A DNA stretch of 11,704 nucleotides from Kitasatospora phosalacinea (GTDB lineage: Bacteria; Actinomycetota; Actinomycetes; Streptomycetales; Streptomycetaceae). Location of the stretch: positions 1 through 11,704 of the forward strand of contig NZ_JNYE01000150.1 of assembly GCF_000717185.1 (NCBI RefSeq), in the 5' to 3' direction. Positions 5,958 through 11,704 of the stretch are shown here, in pieces. The position numbers were made by a program, and so were the translations under genes. The first letter of the stretch is position 1. Each line of letters starts with the position of its first letter. Below the pieces are notes generated by a model that saw nothing but the letters and a program-made list of their open reading frames with translations, was not told the origin of the DNA and ran no database searches.

Positions 5958-6680
5958 GTGACGGGGCCGGTGGTGAACCTGTGGCGGGCGGGCCTGACCT
6001 CCGTGCCGGACGGGGTGTGGTCCCGCACGGACGCCGAGGTGCTGATCCTCGCCGACAACCGTCTCACCGAACTCCCGGACACCATCGGCGAGTTCGCCGC
6101 CCTCCGCACCCTCGACCTGGGCCACAACGCACTCACCGCCGTCCCCGCCCGGATCGGCGACCTGTCCGGGCTGTCCGGCTTCCTCTACCTGCACGACAAC
6201 CGGCTGTCCGCCCTGCCGCCCACCCTGGGCCGCCTGCACCGGCTCCGCTACCTCAACGTCGGCGACAACCCGCTCACCGAACTCCCGGACGAGCTCTGCG
6301 ACTTGGCCCAGCTGCTCGAACTGCGCGCCCAGAACTGCCGGTTGACCGCCCTCCCGCCCCGGCTCGGCGCCCTGAGCCGACTGCGCGAACTGCGGCTGCG
6401 CGGCAACGCCCTGACCGCACTGCCCGGTTCACTGCCCGGCCTGCGCGAGCTGCGCTGCCTGGAACTGCGCGACAACCGCCTGGAGCACCTGCCCCGCACC
6501 CTGGCCGCGCTACCGCTGCTGCGCGAACTCGACCTGCGCGGCAACCCGTTGGCGACGGTCCCGCCCTGGCTGGCCGAACTCCCGTCCCTGGAGAAGCTCG
6601 ACCTCCGCTGGGCCGGAAGCCCACCCGCCCCGACCCTGGTCGACGCCCTCGAACGGCGCGGCTGCGCCGTCTACTCCTAG
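5958..6680 (+). CDS. Leucine-rich-repeat protein
   Basis: A 240-residue protein built almost wholly of about nine leucine-rich repeats of roughly 23 residues, each of the form LxxLPxxLxxLxxLxxLxLxxN (for example LTELPDTIGEFAALRTLDLG). The asparagine ladder is regular (DNRL, HNAL, DNRL, DNPL, GNAL, DNRL, GNPL) except for one unit reading QNCRL and one with a short insertion (LSGLSGFLYL). There is no signal peptide, membrane segment or attached enzymatic domain, so it is probably a cytoplasmic protein-binding scaffold. Its partner is unknown. GTG 5958 is used: GGAG lies eight bases upstream, and the start overlaps the stop of a possible leader frame. It is convergent with the aldo/keto reductase gene across a strong hairpin. 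Confidence 0.85.
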   Translation: MTGPVVNLWRAGLTSVPDGVWSRTDAEVLILADNRLTELPDTIGEFAALRTLDLGHNALTAVPARIGDLSGLSGFLYLHDNRLSALPPTLGRLHRLRYLNVGDNPLTELPDELCDLAQLLELRAQNCRLTALPPRLGALSRLRELRLRGNALTALPGSLPGLRELRCLELRDNRLEHLPRTLAALPLLRELDLRGNPLATVPPWLAELPSLEKLDLRWAGSPPAPTLVDALERRGCAVYS

Positions 6681-6702
6681 TGCCGCATCGGGCAACCTTC
6701 GC

Positions 6703-6755
6703 CCGTCGGCGGGCCGCCTCCCTTGCCGGAACCCGGTCGGACGGCCCGCCGACGG
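6703..6755. terminator. Strong bidirectional terminator hairpin
   Basis: CCGTCGGCGGGCCG (6703-6716) and CGGCCCGCCGACGG (6742-6755) form a perfect 14-bp stem with a 25-base loop. It lies in the 82-base gap between the convergent LRR and aldo/keto reductase stop codons and would act on both transcripts. No T-tract is present, as is common in streptomycetes. Confidence 0.75.
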
Positions 6756-6762
6756 CCGCGTC

Positions 6763-7734
6763 TCACCAGGCGTAGTGCTCCGGCGCGGTCCGGTAGCCGG
6801 GGAAGATCTCGTCCAGCCGCTCCAGCGCCTTGGCGTCCAGCTGGACGTCCAACGAGCGCACCGCCGCGGCGAGTTGCTCCTCGGTGCGGGGGCCGATGAT
6901 CGGGGCGGTGACGGCCGGGCGGGTGCGCAGCCAGGCGAGCGCGACGTCGCCGGGCTCGTGGCCGAGCTCCCCGCACAGGTCCTCGTACGCCTGGATCTGC
7001 TCGCGGCGCTCGTTCAGCGTCTCCAGGGCGCGCCCGGAGGCGCGGCGGACGCCCTCGCGCTCCTTGCGCAGGACGCCGCCGAGCAGGCCGCCGTGCAGCG
7101 GGGACCACGGGATCAGGCCGAGGCCGTAGTGCTGGGCGGCGGGCGCCACCTCCAGCTCGACGCTGCGCTCGATCAGGTTGTACAGCGACTGCTCGCTGGT
7201 CAGGCCGAGGAAGTTGCGGGCCCTGGCGGCCTCCTGGGCCTGGGCGAGGTGCCAGCCGGCGAAGTTGGAGGAGCCGACGTAGATGATCTTGCCCTGGAGG
7301 GTGAGCACCTCCATGGCCTGCCAGATCTCGTCCCAGGGGGTGTCCCGGTCGACGTGGTGCATCTGGTAGAGGTCGATGTGGTCGGTCTGCAGGCGGCGCA
7401 GGCTGGCGTCCACGGCGCGGCGGATGTTGAGCGCGGAGAGCTTGCCCTCGTTGGGCCACTCGCCCATGTCGCCGTACAGCTTGGTGGCGATCACGGTCTT
7501 CTCGCGCCGCCCGCCGCCCTTGGCGAACCAGTTGCCGATGATGCTCTCGGTGAGGCCCTTGTTCTCGCCCCAGCCGTAGACGTTGGCCGTGTCGAAGAAG
7601 TTGATGCCGTGCCCGTGCGCGGCGTCCATGATCCGGTGCGCGTCGGCCTCCACGGTGTGCGGGCCGAAGTTCATGGTGCCCAGGCAGAGCCGGGAGACGG
7701 ACAGGCCGGTGCGGCCGAGGTGGGTGTACTCCAT
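6763..7734 (-). CDS. Aldo/keto reductase
   Basis: A 323-residue NADPH-dependent oxidoreductase of the aldo/keto reductase superfamily, a TIM barrel acting in the cytoplasm on small carbonyl compounds. The start is canonical (MEYTHLGRTGLSVSRLCLGT). The catalytic tetrad is visible as D48 and Y53 (FDTANVYG), K85 (ATKLYG) and H126 (YQMHHVD). The coenzyme-binding end is seen in YVGSSNFAGWH, LIPWSPLHGGLLGG and APIIGPRTEEQL. Length and motifs match the YajO/YghZ-like group common in actinobacteria; the physiological substrate cannot be inferred. ATG 7734 is preceded by the purine-rich GAGGGTGGGGAC. It lies 80 bases downstream of rsmB on the same strand and could be read with it, and ends at the bidirectional terminator. 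Confidence 0.93.
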   Translation of the reverse strand: MEYTHLGRTGLSVSRLCLGTMNFGPHTVEADAHRIMDAAHGHGINFFDTANVYGWGENKGLTESIIGNWFAKGGGRREKTVIATKLYGDMGEWPNEGKLSALNIRRAVDASLRRLQTDHIDLYQMHHVDRDTPWDEIWQAMEVLTLQGKIIYVGSSNFAGWHLAQAQEAARARNFLGLTSEQSLYNLIERSVELEVAPAAQHYGLGLIPWSPLHGGLLGGVLRKEREGVRRASGRALETLNERREQIQAYEDLCGELGHEPGDVALAWLRTRPAVTAPIIGPRTEEQLAAAVRSLDVQLDAKALERLDEIFPGYRTAPEHYAW

Positions 7735-7814
7735 GTCCCCACCCTCTGCCGCTCCGGCCCGCTTGTCCAGTACCGCCTCCCGGCGGCCGTCGGCGCCCCG
7801 ATTCCCCTCCGCCG

Positions 7815-9248
7815 TCAGGCGGTTCGCCGCAGCAGCGCCAGGTACATCGCGTCCGTCCCGTGCAGGTGCGGCCACAGCTGGACGTCCGGCCCCTCGCCGA
7901 GGTCCGGGACGCCGGGCAGCAGCGGGCGGGCGTCGATCCACTCGACGTCCTCCCGGCCGCGCAGCACGTCGTCGACCACGGCCCGGGTCTCCGCCAGGTG
8001 CGGCGAGCAGGTCGCGTAGCCGACCACGCCGCCGACCCGCGCCGCGTCCAGCGCCGAGCGCAGCAACTCCCGCTGCAGCGGCCCGAATCCGGCGATGTCC
8101 TCGGGGCGGCGGCGCCACCTCGCCTCGGGGCGGCGGCGCAGCGCGCCCAGACCCGAGCACGGCACGTCGACCAGCACCCGGTCGAACGCCCCGCGCTGCC
8201 AGGCGCCGCGCGTGCCGTCCGCGGTGATGACGGCGTACGGGCCGGGGTTGCCGTCCAGCGCGCGGGCGACCAGGCGGGCGCGGTGCGGCTGCTTCTCGGA
8301 GGCGACCAGCGCCGCGCCGCGCTCCGCGGCGACCGCGCCGAGCAGCGCGGCCTTGCCGCCGGGGCCCGCGCAGCCGTCCAGCCAGAGCCGGTCGGGGCCG
8401 TCCAGCGGCGCGTTCGCGAGGGCGAGGGCGACCAGCTGGCTGCCCTCGTCCTGCACCCCGGCCCGGTTCTCCCGCACCGCGTCGACCCCGGCCGGGTCGC
8501 CGCCGTCGGTGAGCCGCAGCGCGTACGGCGACCAGCGGCCGTCCTCGACCTCGGGCAGGACGGCGCGCAGCTCGTCGACCGAGGAGCGCCCGGGGCGGGC
8601 GACCAGGGTGACCTCGGGGCGGGCGTTGTCCGCCTCCAGCAGCTGCTCCAGCGCCTGCCGCCCGCTCGCGTCGGGCTGCCAGCGGCCGAGCGCGTCCCAC
8701 AGCGAGGAGACCACCCAGCGCGGGTGGGAGTGGACGACGGCCAGGTGGTCCTCGGCGTCGTCCTCGTACGGCGGGGCGACCTGGGCGACCCAGCCGTCCA
8801 GGTCCTGGGCGCTGATCTTGCGCAGCACGGCGTTGACGAACTTGGCGCGGCCGTCGCCGAGCACCACCCGGGCCAGCTCGACGGTCGCGGAGACCGCGGC
8901 GTGGCTGGGGATGCGGGTGCCGAGCAGCTGGTGCGCGCCCAGCGCGAGGACGTCCAGCACCGGCGGGTCGACCTCGCGCAGCGGGCGGTCCACGCAGGCC
9001 GCGATGATCGCGTCGTAGGTGCCCTGGCCGCGCAGCGTGCCGTAGACCAGCTCGGTGGCGAGCGCGGCGTCGCGGCGCTCCATGCCCTTGCGCTCGGCCT
9101 CGCGCAGCAGCGAGGGCAGGATCAGGTTGGCGTACGCGTCGCGCTCGTCGACGGCCCGCAGCGCGCGGAACGCGACGATCCGGGCGGGGTCCTTCTTGGG
9201 GCGGCGGTGCGGGCGGGGGGCGCGCTTCGCGCCGGCGGGGGTGCTCAA
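7815..9248 (-). CDS. rsmB: 16S rRNA (cytosine-967 C5)-methyltransferase RsmB
   Basis: Methylates C967 (E. coli numbering) of 16S rRNA using S-adenosylmethionine. The 477 residues divide into an N-terminal NusB-like RNA-binding domain (about 20-150, starting PARIVAFRALRAVDERDAYA) and a C-terminal RsmB/NOP-type Rossmann methyltransferase domain. The SAM motif is DGCAGPGGKAALLG (291-304). The two catalytic cysteines are C364 in DVPCSGLG and C414 in GYATCSPH. An arginine/lysine-rich N-terminal extension (about 5-20) is typical in actinobacteria. The start is TTG 9246-9248, with GAGG eight bases upstream; no ATG or GTG fits better. It follows fmt in the same direction after an unusually G-rich 208-base spacer. 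The identification is firm; the only soft point is the exact start. Confidence 0.96.
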   Translation of the reverse strand: MSTPAGAKRAPRPHRRPKKDPARIVAFRALRAVDERDAYANLILPSLLREAERKGMERRDAALATELVYGTLRGQGTYDAIIAACVDRPLREVDPPVLDVLALGAHQLLGTRIPSHAAVSATVELARVVLGDGRAKFVNAVLRKISAQDLDGWVAQVAPPYEDDAEDHLAVVHSHPRWVVSSLWDALGRWQPDASGRQALEQLLEADNARPEVTLVARPGRSSVDELRAVLPEVEDGRWSPYALRLTDGGDPAGVDAVRENRAGVQDEGSQLVALALANAPLDGPDRLWLDGCAGPGGKAALLGAVAAERGAALVASEKQPHRARLVARALDGNPGPYAVITADGTRGAWQRGAFDRVLVDVPCSGLGALRRRPEARWRRRPEDIAGFGPLQRELLRSALDAARVGGVVGYATCSPHLAETRAVVDDVLRGREDVEWIDARPLLPGVPDLGEGPDVQLWPHLHGTDAMYLALLRRTA

Positions 9249-9336
9249 AACGGGTGCCTCGAAACCGAAGGTGCTGCGGATCAGGTCCGGCCCACCGAGG
9301 GGCCTCGCCCCAATTCTAGGCCGAACCCGCCGCCCG

Positions 9337-9377
9337 CCCCTTCCGTCGCGCCCCCGCCGCCCACCCCTTCCGTCGCG
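9337..9377. repeat. Direct repeat in the fmt-rsmB spacer
   Basis: The 14 bases CCCCTTCCGTCGCG occur at 9337-9350 and 9364-9377 (period 27), each followed by another C-run. They adjoin the C-run array at 9379-9439. Confidence 0.6.
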
Positions 9378-9378
9378 T

Positions 9379-9439
9379 CCCCGCCCCGCGACCCTGAACC
9401 GCGCCCCCGCCCCGCGATCCCGCCCCGCGTCCCCGCCCC
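9379..9439 (-). repeat. G-run tandem array with G-quadruplex potential, fmt-rsmB spacer
   Basis: On the plus strand nine runs of three to five C occur in 61 bases, arranged in degenerate units of about 13 bases of the form CCCCGCCCCGCG plus one variable base. On the minus strand, the sense strand of fmt and rsmB, this is a series of G-runs. Positions 9419-9439 alone give four runs (4, 4, 4, 3 G) with loops of 1, 4 and 1 bases, meeting the usual G-quadruplex pattern; 9404-9413 adds two more. It is transcribed if fmt and rsmB share an mRNA. Confidence 0.6.
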
Positions 9440-9456
9440 GCGGCCCCGGACCGGCC

Positions 9457-10389
9457 TCAGCCCTCGAAGCGCTCGCCGGACTCGATCCGGGCGCCGCGCG
9501 CCCAGTCCGCGGCGGGCATCGCCTTCTTGCCCTGCGGACGGACCTCGCCGAGCTCCACCTCGTGGCTGCCGGTGCCGACCCGGACGCTGTTCTTGGCGAC
9601 CGCCAGCTCGCCCGGCGCCAGGGCGGTCTCGCCCGGCAGCAGGCGGACGGGGCCGGTGACCTTGAGCCGTTCGCCGCGGAAGGTCGTCCAGGCGCCGGGC
9701 GCGGGCGCGCAGCCGCGCACCACCCGGTCGACCCGCAGCGCGGGGTGGGTCCACTCGATCCGGGCGTCCTCGACGGTGAGCTTGGGCGCCAGCGACACCC
9801 CGGCGAGCGGCTGCGGCTCGGGGCGGGCCTGCCCGTCCTCGATCGCGTCCATCGTGCGCACCAGCAGGTCGGCGCCCGCGTGCGCGAGCCGGCCGAGCAG
9901 GTCGCCGCTGGTGTCGGCGGGCTTGACGGTCTCGGTGAGGACGCCGTACACCGGCCCGGAGTCCAGGCCCTCCTCGATCCGGAAGGTCGACGCGCCGGTG
10001 ACCTCGTCGCCCGCCATCACCGCGTGCTGCACGGGCGCGGCGCCGCGCCACGCGGGCAGCAGCGAGAAGTGCAGGTTGACCCAGCCGTGCACCGGGATCT
10101 CCAGCGCCCCGGGCCGGATCAGCGCGCCGTACGCCACCACGGGGCAGCAGTCCGGGGCGATCTCGGCGAGCCGGGCCATGAACTCCGGCTCGCTCGGCCG
10201 GACCGGCTTGAGCACCTCGATGCCCGCCTCCTCGGCGCGCTGCGCGACCGGGCTGGCCACCAGCTTGCGCCCGCGCCCGGCCGGCGCGTCGGGGCGGGTC
10301 ACCACGGCGACCACCTCGTGCCGGGAGGCCAGCAGGGCGTCCAGGGCGGGAACGGCGACCTCGGGGGTGCCGGCGAAGACGAGACGCAC
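9457..10389 (-). CDS. fmt: Methionyl-tRNA formyltransferase
   Basis: Transfers the formyl group of 10-formyltetrahydrofolate to initiator methionyl-tRNA, in the cytoplasm. The 310-residue length is normal. The N-terminal formyltransferase domain begins [19 protein letters not shown]. The active-site segment is [17 protein letters not shown] with N105 and H107, and D143 is in LDSGPVY, so the catalytic N/H/D set is intact. The C-terminal tRNA-binding OB-like domain covers about 205-310 ([13 protein letters not shown]). The start is GTG 10387-10389, with GAAAGG about nine bases upstream. It lies downstream of def and upstream of rsmB on the same strand, an expected partnership. The 151-base spacer after def and the 208-base spacer before rsmB are larger than in compact versions of this operon. 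Confidence 0.97.
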   Translation of the reverse strand: MRLVFAGTPEVAVPALDALLASRHEVVAVVTRPDAPAGRGRKLVASPVAQRAEEAGIEVLKPVRPSEPEFMARLAEIAPDCCPVVAYGALIRPGALEIPVHGWVNLHFSLLPAWRGAAPVQHAVMAGDEVTGASTFRIEEGLDSGPVYGVLTETVKPADTSGDLLGRLAHAGADLLVRTMDAIEDGQARPEPQPLAGVSLAPKLTVEDARIEWTHPALRVDRVVRGCAPAPGAWTTFRGERLKVTGPVRLLPGETALAPGELAVAKNSVRVGTGSHEVELGEVRPQGKKAMPAADWARGARIESGERFEG

Positions 10390-10446
10390 GGGCGGGGGCC
10401 TTTCAGTGGGTTCGAGCAGTCAGAAGATCGGATTGCCGGAAGATGA

Positions 10447-10471
10447 CCGTCGGACAAGCCCTCCGTCGGAC
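10447..10471. repeat. Short direct repeat in the def-fmt spacer
   Basis: The nonamer CCGTCGGAC occurs at 10447-10455 and 10463-10471, a 16-base period, upstream of fmt and beside the heptad array. No known box is recognised. Confidence 0.4.
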
Positions 10472-10484
10472 CATCGGCTTTCCT

Positions 10485-10512
10485 GATTCAGGATTCACGA
10501 TTCACGATTCAC
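10485..10512. repeat. Four tandem heptads (GATTCAC-type) in the def-fmt spacer
   Basis: Four consecutive seven-base units: GATTCAG (10485-10491), then three exact GATTCAC units ending at 10512. They are far more AT-rich than the surroundings. The first unit is the centre of an 11-base palindrome, CCTGATTCAGG (10482-10492). The array begins 29 bases after the def stop on the transcript and lies about 95 bases before the fmt start. It may be slipped-strand repeats or a multi-copy binding site. Confidence 0.75.
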
Positions 10513-10540
10513 GCGGGGGAACGGCCGGCCCGGCCCGCGC

Positions 10541-11086
10541 TCAGCGGATCGGCCCGAACGTGGAGTGCGGCGAGATCCGCACCGTCGGCGCCGGTCCGCC
10601 ACCCCAGTCCGTCTCCCGGATCGCCTTCATCGCGGCCTTCCGGGCCTCCCGGTCCAGCCGGTCGATGAAGACGATCCCGTCCAGGTGGTCCGTCTCGTGC
10701 TGGATGCACCGGGACAGCAGCTGGGTGCCCTCCACCTCCACCGGGTCCCCGTACATGTTGACGCCCCTGGCCACCACGCCGTACGCCCGCTTGGTGTCGA
10801 AGCGCAGGCCGGGCAGCGACAGGCAGCCCTCCGGGCCGTCCTGCTCCTCCTCGCTGAGCGACAGGTCCGGGTTGATCAGGTGGCCCACCACCCCGTCCAC
10901 GTTGTACGTGAACACCCGCAGCGAGACGCCCAGTTGCGGCGCCGCCAGCCCCGCGCCGGGAGCCTCCAGCATGGTGTCGGTCAGGTCCTTCACCAGCCTG
11001 CGCAGCTCCTTGTCGAAGACGGTCACCGGCTTCGCGGTCGCCCGCAGCACCGGGTCGCCGAAGATCCGGATCGGCTGAACTGCCAA
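10541..11086 (-). CDS. def: Peptide deformylase
   Basis: A metalloenzyme that removes the N-formyl group from the first methionine of new proteins, acting at the ribosome exit. At 181 residues it carries all three motifs: [10 protein letters not shown] (44-53), EGCLSLPG with metal ligand C88, and QHETDHLDG with ligands H130 and H134 and catalytic E131. The arginine after EGCLSLPGL makes it resemble actinobacterial Def proteins. The start is TTG 11084-11086, supported by AGGGAG eight bases upstream. It is the first gene of a minus-strand group with fmt and rsmB. A -10-like TAGACT (11146-11141, minus strand) about 55 bases upstream is its most plausible promoter. Streptomycetes often have several def copies; this one is the fmt-linked copy. 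Confidence 0.97.
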   Translation of the reverse strand: MAVQPIRIFGDPVLRATAKPVTVFDKELRRLVKDLTDTMLEAPGAGLAAPQLGVSLRVFTYNVDGVVGHLINPDLSLSEEEQDGPEGCLSLPGLRFDTKRAYGVVARGVNMYGDPVEVEGTQLLSRCIQHETDHLDGIVFIDRLDREARKAAMKAIRETDWGGGPAPTVRISPHSTFGPIR

Positions 11087-11140
11087 GACTGCGACTCCCT
11101 CTGCACCGGCACGACCGCCCGGAAACGACGGCCTCCGGGA

Positions 11141-11146
11141 AGTCTA
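11141..11146 (-). promoter_or_regulatory. Candidate -10 element for the def transcript
   Basis: TAGACT on the minus strand fits the vegetative TANNNT pattern and stands out in GC-rich DNA. It would give a leader of about 50 bases before the TTG start. No convincing -35 is found at 16-18 bases. Confidence 0.4.
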
Positions 11147-11188
11147 TGCAATCCCCGCCGCCGGTTCGGAGCGGCCACTGGCATATCC

Positions 11189-11248
11189 CGAGTCGTACTC
11201 GACGCGTTACCCAACGACCCGACGTGCGTTGGTCAATGCGAATTGACC
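11189..11248. promoter_or_regulatory. Three inverted repeats in the divergent def / HTH-gene promoter region
   Basis: Three perfect inverted repeats lie close together: CGAGT-CGT-ACTCG (11189-11201); CCAACG (11211-11216) with CGTTGG (11227-11232) after 10 bases; and GGTCAATGCGAATTGACC (11231-11248), which has seven-base arms and a four-base spacer. The second and third overlap by two bases. Each arm of the third also offers a TTGACC that could be a -35, one for each strand. The group ends 54 bases before the ATG of the plus-strand helix-turn-helix gene, which suggests autoregulation. Confidence 0.5.
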
Positions 11249-11302
11249 GGGACGCGCGAGCGCCCCGAGCACGCGACCCGACCGAGAGGTGGCAACGAGG
11301 CC

Positions 11303-11704
11303 ATGGCCGAGCAGATCAACCACGACGCCCGGGCCCGGGCGTCCCTGCACCTGCTGGTGCGGGACATCGAGCGGGTCCGCCGCCAGGTCGACGCCCTGCG
11401 CACGCTCACCGCCCAACTGGGCAACGTCTACCGCCCCCGCCGCCCCAGCACCTCCGCCGGCTTCGTGGTCTACGGCCGGGCCCCCGCCCCGACCGTCCGC
11501 CTCGCCCAGGAGCTGCGCGAGAGCGTCGAGACCCTGGTCGCCGCCGCCGTCGAGTTCGACCGCGCCCTCGGCTTCTCCTGGGACTCCGTCGGCTCCGCGC
11601 TCGGCGTCACCAAGCAGGCCGTCCACCGCCGCTACGGCATGCGCCGCCCCACCGGCGAACTCCTCCCCTCCCCCCGCGAGACCGACGCCCCCGCCCCCCA
11701 GCCC
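11303..11704 (+). CDS. Helix-turn-helix protein, partial (3' end outside window)
   Basis: ATG 11303 opens a frame that stays open to the window end (134 codons, no stop). Residues about 8-40 form an arginine/leucine-rich helix with coiled-coil character ([20 protein letters not shown]). Residues about 63-90 form a second helix ([20 protein letters not shown]). Residues 92-112 ([20 protein letters not shown]) are a convincing helix-turn-helix of the type found in actinobacterial proteins reading ALGVTRQA. After that the sequence becomes proline-rich. AGAGGTGG lies about ten bases upstream of the ATG. It is probably a DNA-binding regulator, divergent from def across a region with several inverted repeats. 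The regulated genes and C-terminal domains are not visible. Confidence 0.75.
   Translation, partial: MAEQINHDARARASLHLLVRDIERVRRQVDALRTLTAQLGNVYRPRRPSTSAGFVVYGRAPAPTVRLAQELRESVETLVAAAVEFDRALGFSWDSVGSALGVTKQAVHRRYGMRRPTGELLPSPRETDAPAPQP

Noticed and set aside
6775..9659. Long plus-strand frames opposite the aldo/keto reductase and rsmB
   Set aside because: They mirror two certain minus-strand genes and have no recognisable domains.
10443..11078. Plus-strand 211-residue frame over def
   Set aside because: It is antisense to def, whose three catalytic motifs are complete; the frame is serine/arginine-rich shadow sequence.
1..11704. CRISPR array, tRNA or rRNA genes, phage genes
   Set aside because: No regularly spaced repeats with unique spacers, no cloverleaf-like segment and no structural phage proteins were seen. 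The tandem repeats present are contiguous or short.

Overview
The window looks like chromosomal DNA from a high-GC actinomycete, most likely a member of the Streptomycetaceae (Streptomyces or Kitasatospora). Coding frames have a strong G/C third-position bias, GTG and TTG starts are common, and the core gene set (def, fmt, rsmB, rpe) together with the SCO6745-type and C39-type proteins fits that family. This assignment rests on composition and protein families, not on a database match.

Layout from left to right. Positions 1-403 hold a short unrecognised coding stretch (109-357) and a small hairpin. Positions 404-1407 are a decayed IS3-family insertion sequence with recognisable degenerate ends. 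An internal deletion has fused its orfA and orfB, and the first catalytic aspartate is lost. Next on the minus strand come a probably exported alpha/beta-hydrolase esterase (stop at 1473) and ribulose-phosphate 3-epimerase (2544-3227), probably co-transcribed as rpe then esterase. A divergent spacer carrying an AT-rich inverted repeat leads to a plus-strand SCO6745-family protein (3490-4344). This converges on a minus-strand C39-like cysteine peptidase-fold protein (4416-5066), with a hairpin over the shared 3' ends. The C39 gene is divergent from a small lipoprotein gene (5166-5681), and a perfect palindrome lies between their starts. A leucine-rich-repeat protein (5958-6680) then converges on an aldo/keto reductase (6763-7734) across a 14-bp-stem bidirectional terminator.

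The right third is a translation-maturation block on the minus strand: def (peptide deformylase, 10541-11086), fmt (methionyl-tRNA formyltransferase, 9457-10389) and rsmB (16S rRNA m5C967 methyltransferase, 7815-9248). Fmt formylates initiator tRNA, Def removes the formyl group from new proteins, and RsmB modifies the ribosomal RNA, so the block is functionally coherent. The spacers in this block are unusual: four tandem GATTCAC-like heptads between def and fmt, and a G-run-rich tandem repeat with G-quadruplex potential between fmt and rsmB. Divergent from def is a partial helix-turn-helix gene (11303 to the window end), and the shared promoter region contains three inverted repeats.

No clear phage, CRISPR, tRNA or biosynthetic gene cluster was found. 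The most interesting items are the palindrome-controlled C39/lipoprotein pair, the structured spacers of the def-fmt-rsmB block, the stacked inverted repeats at 11189-11248, and the readable decay history of the IS3 element.
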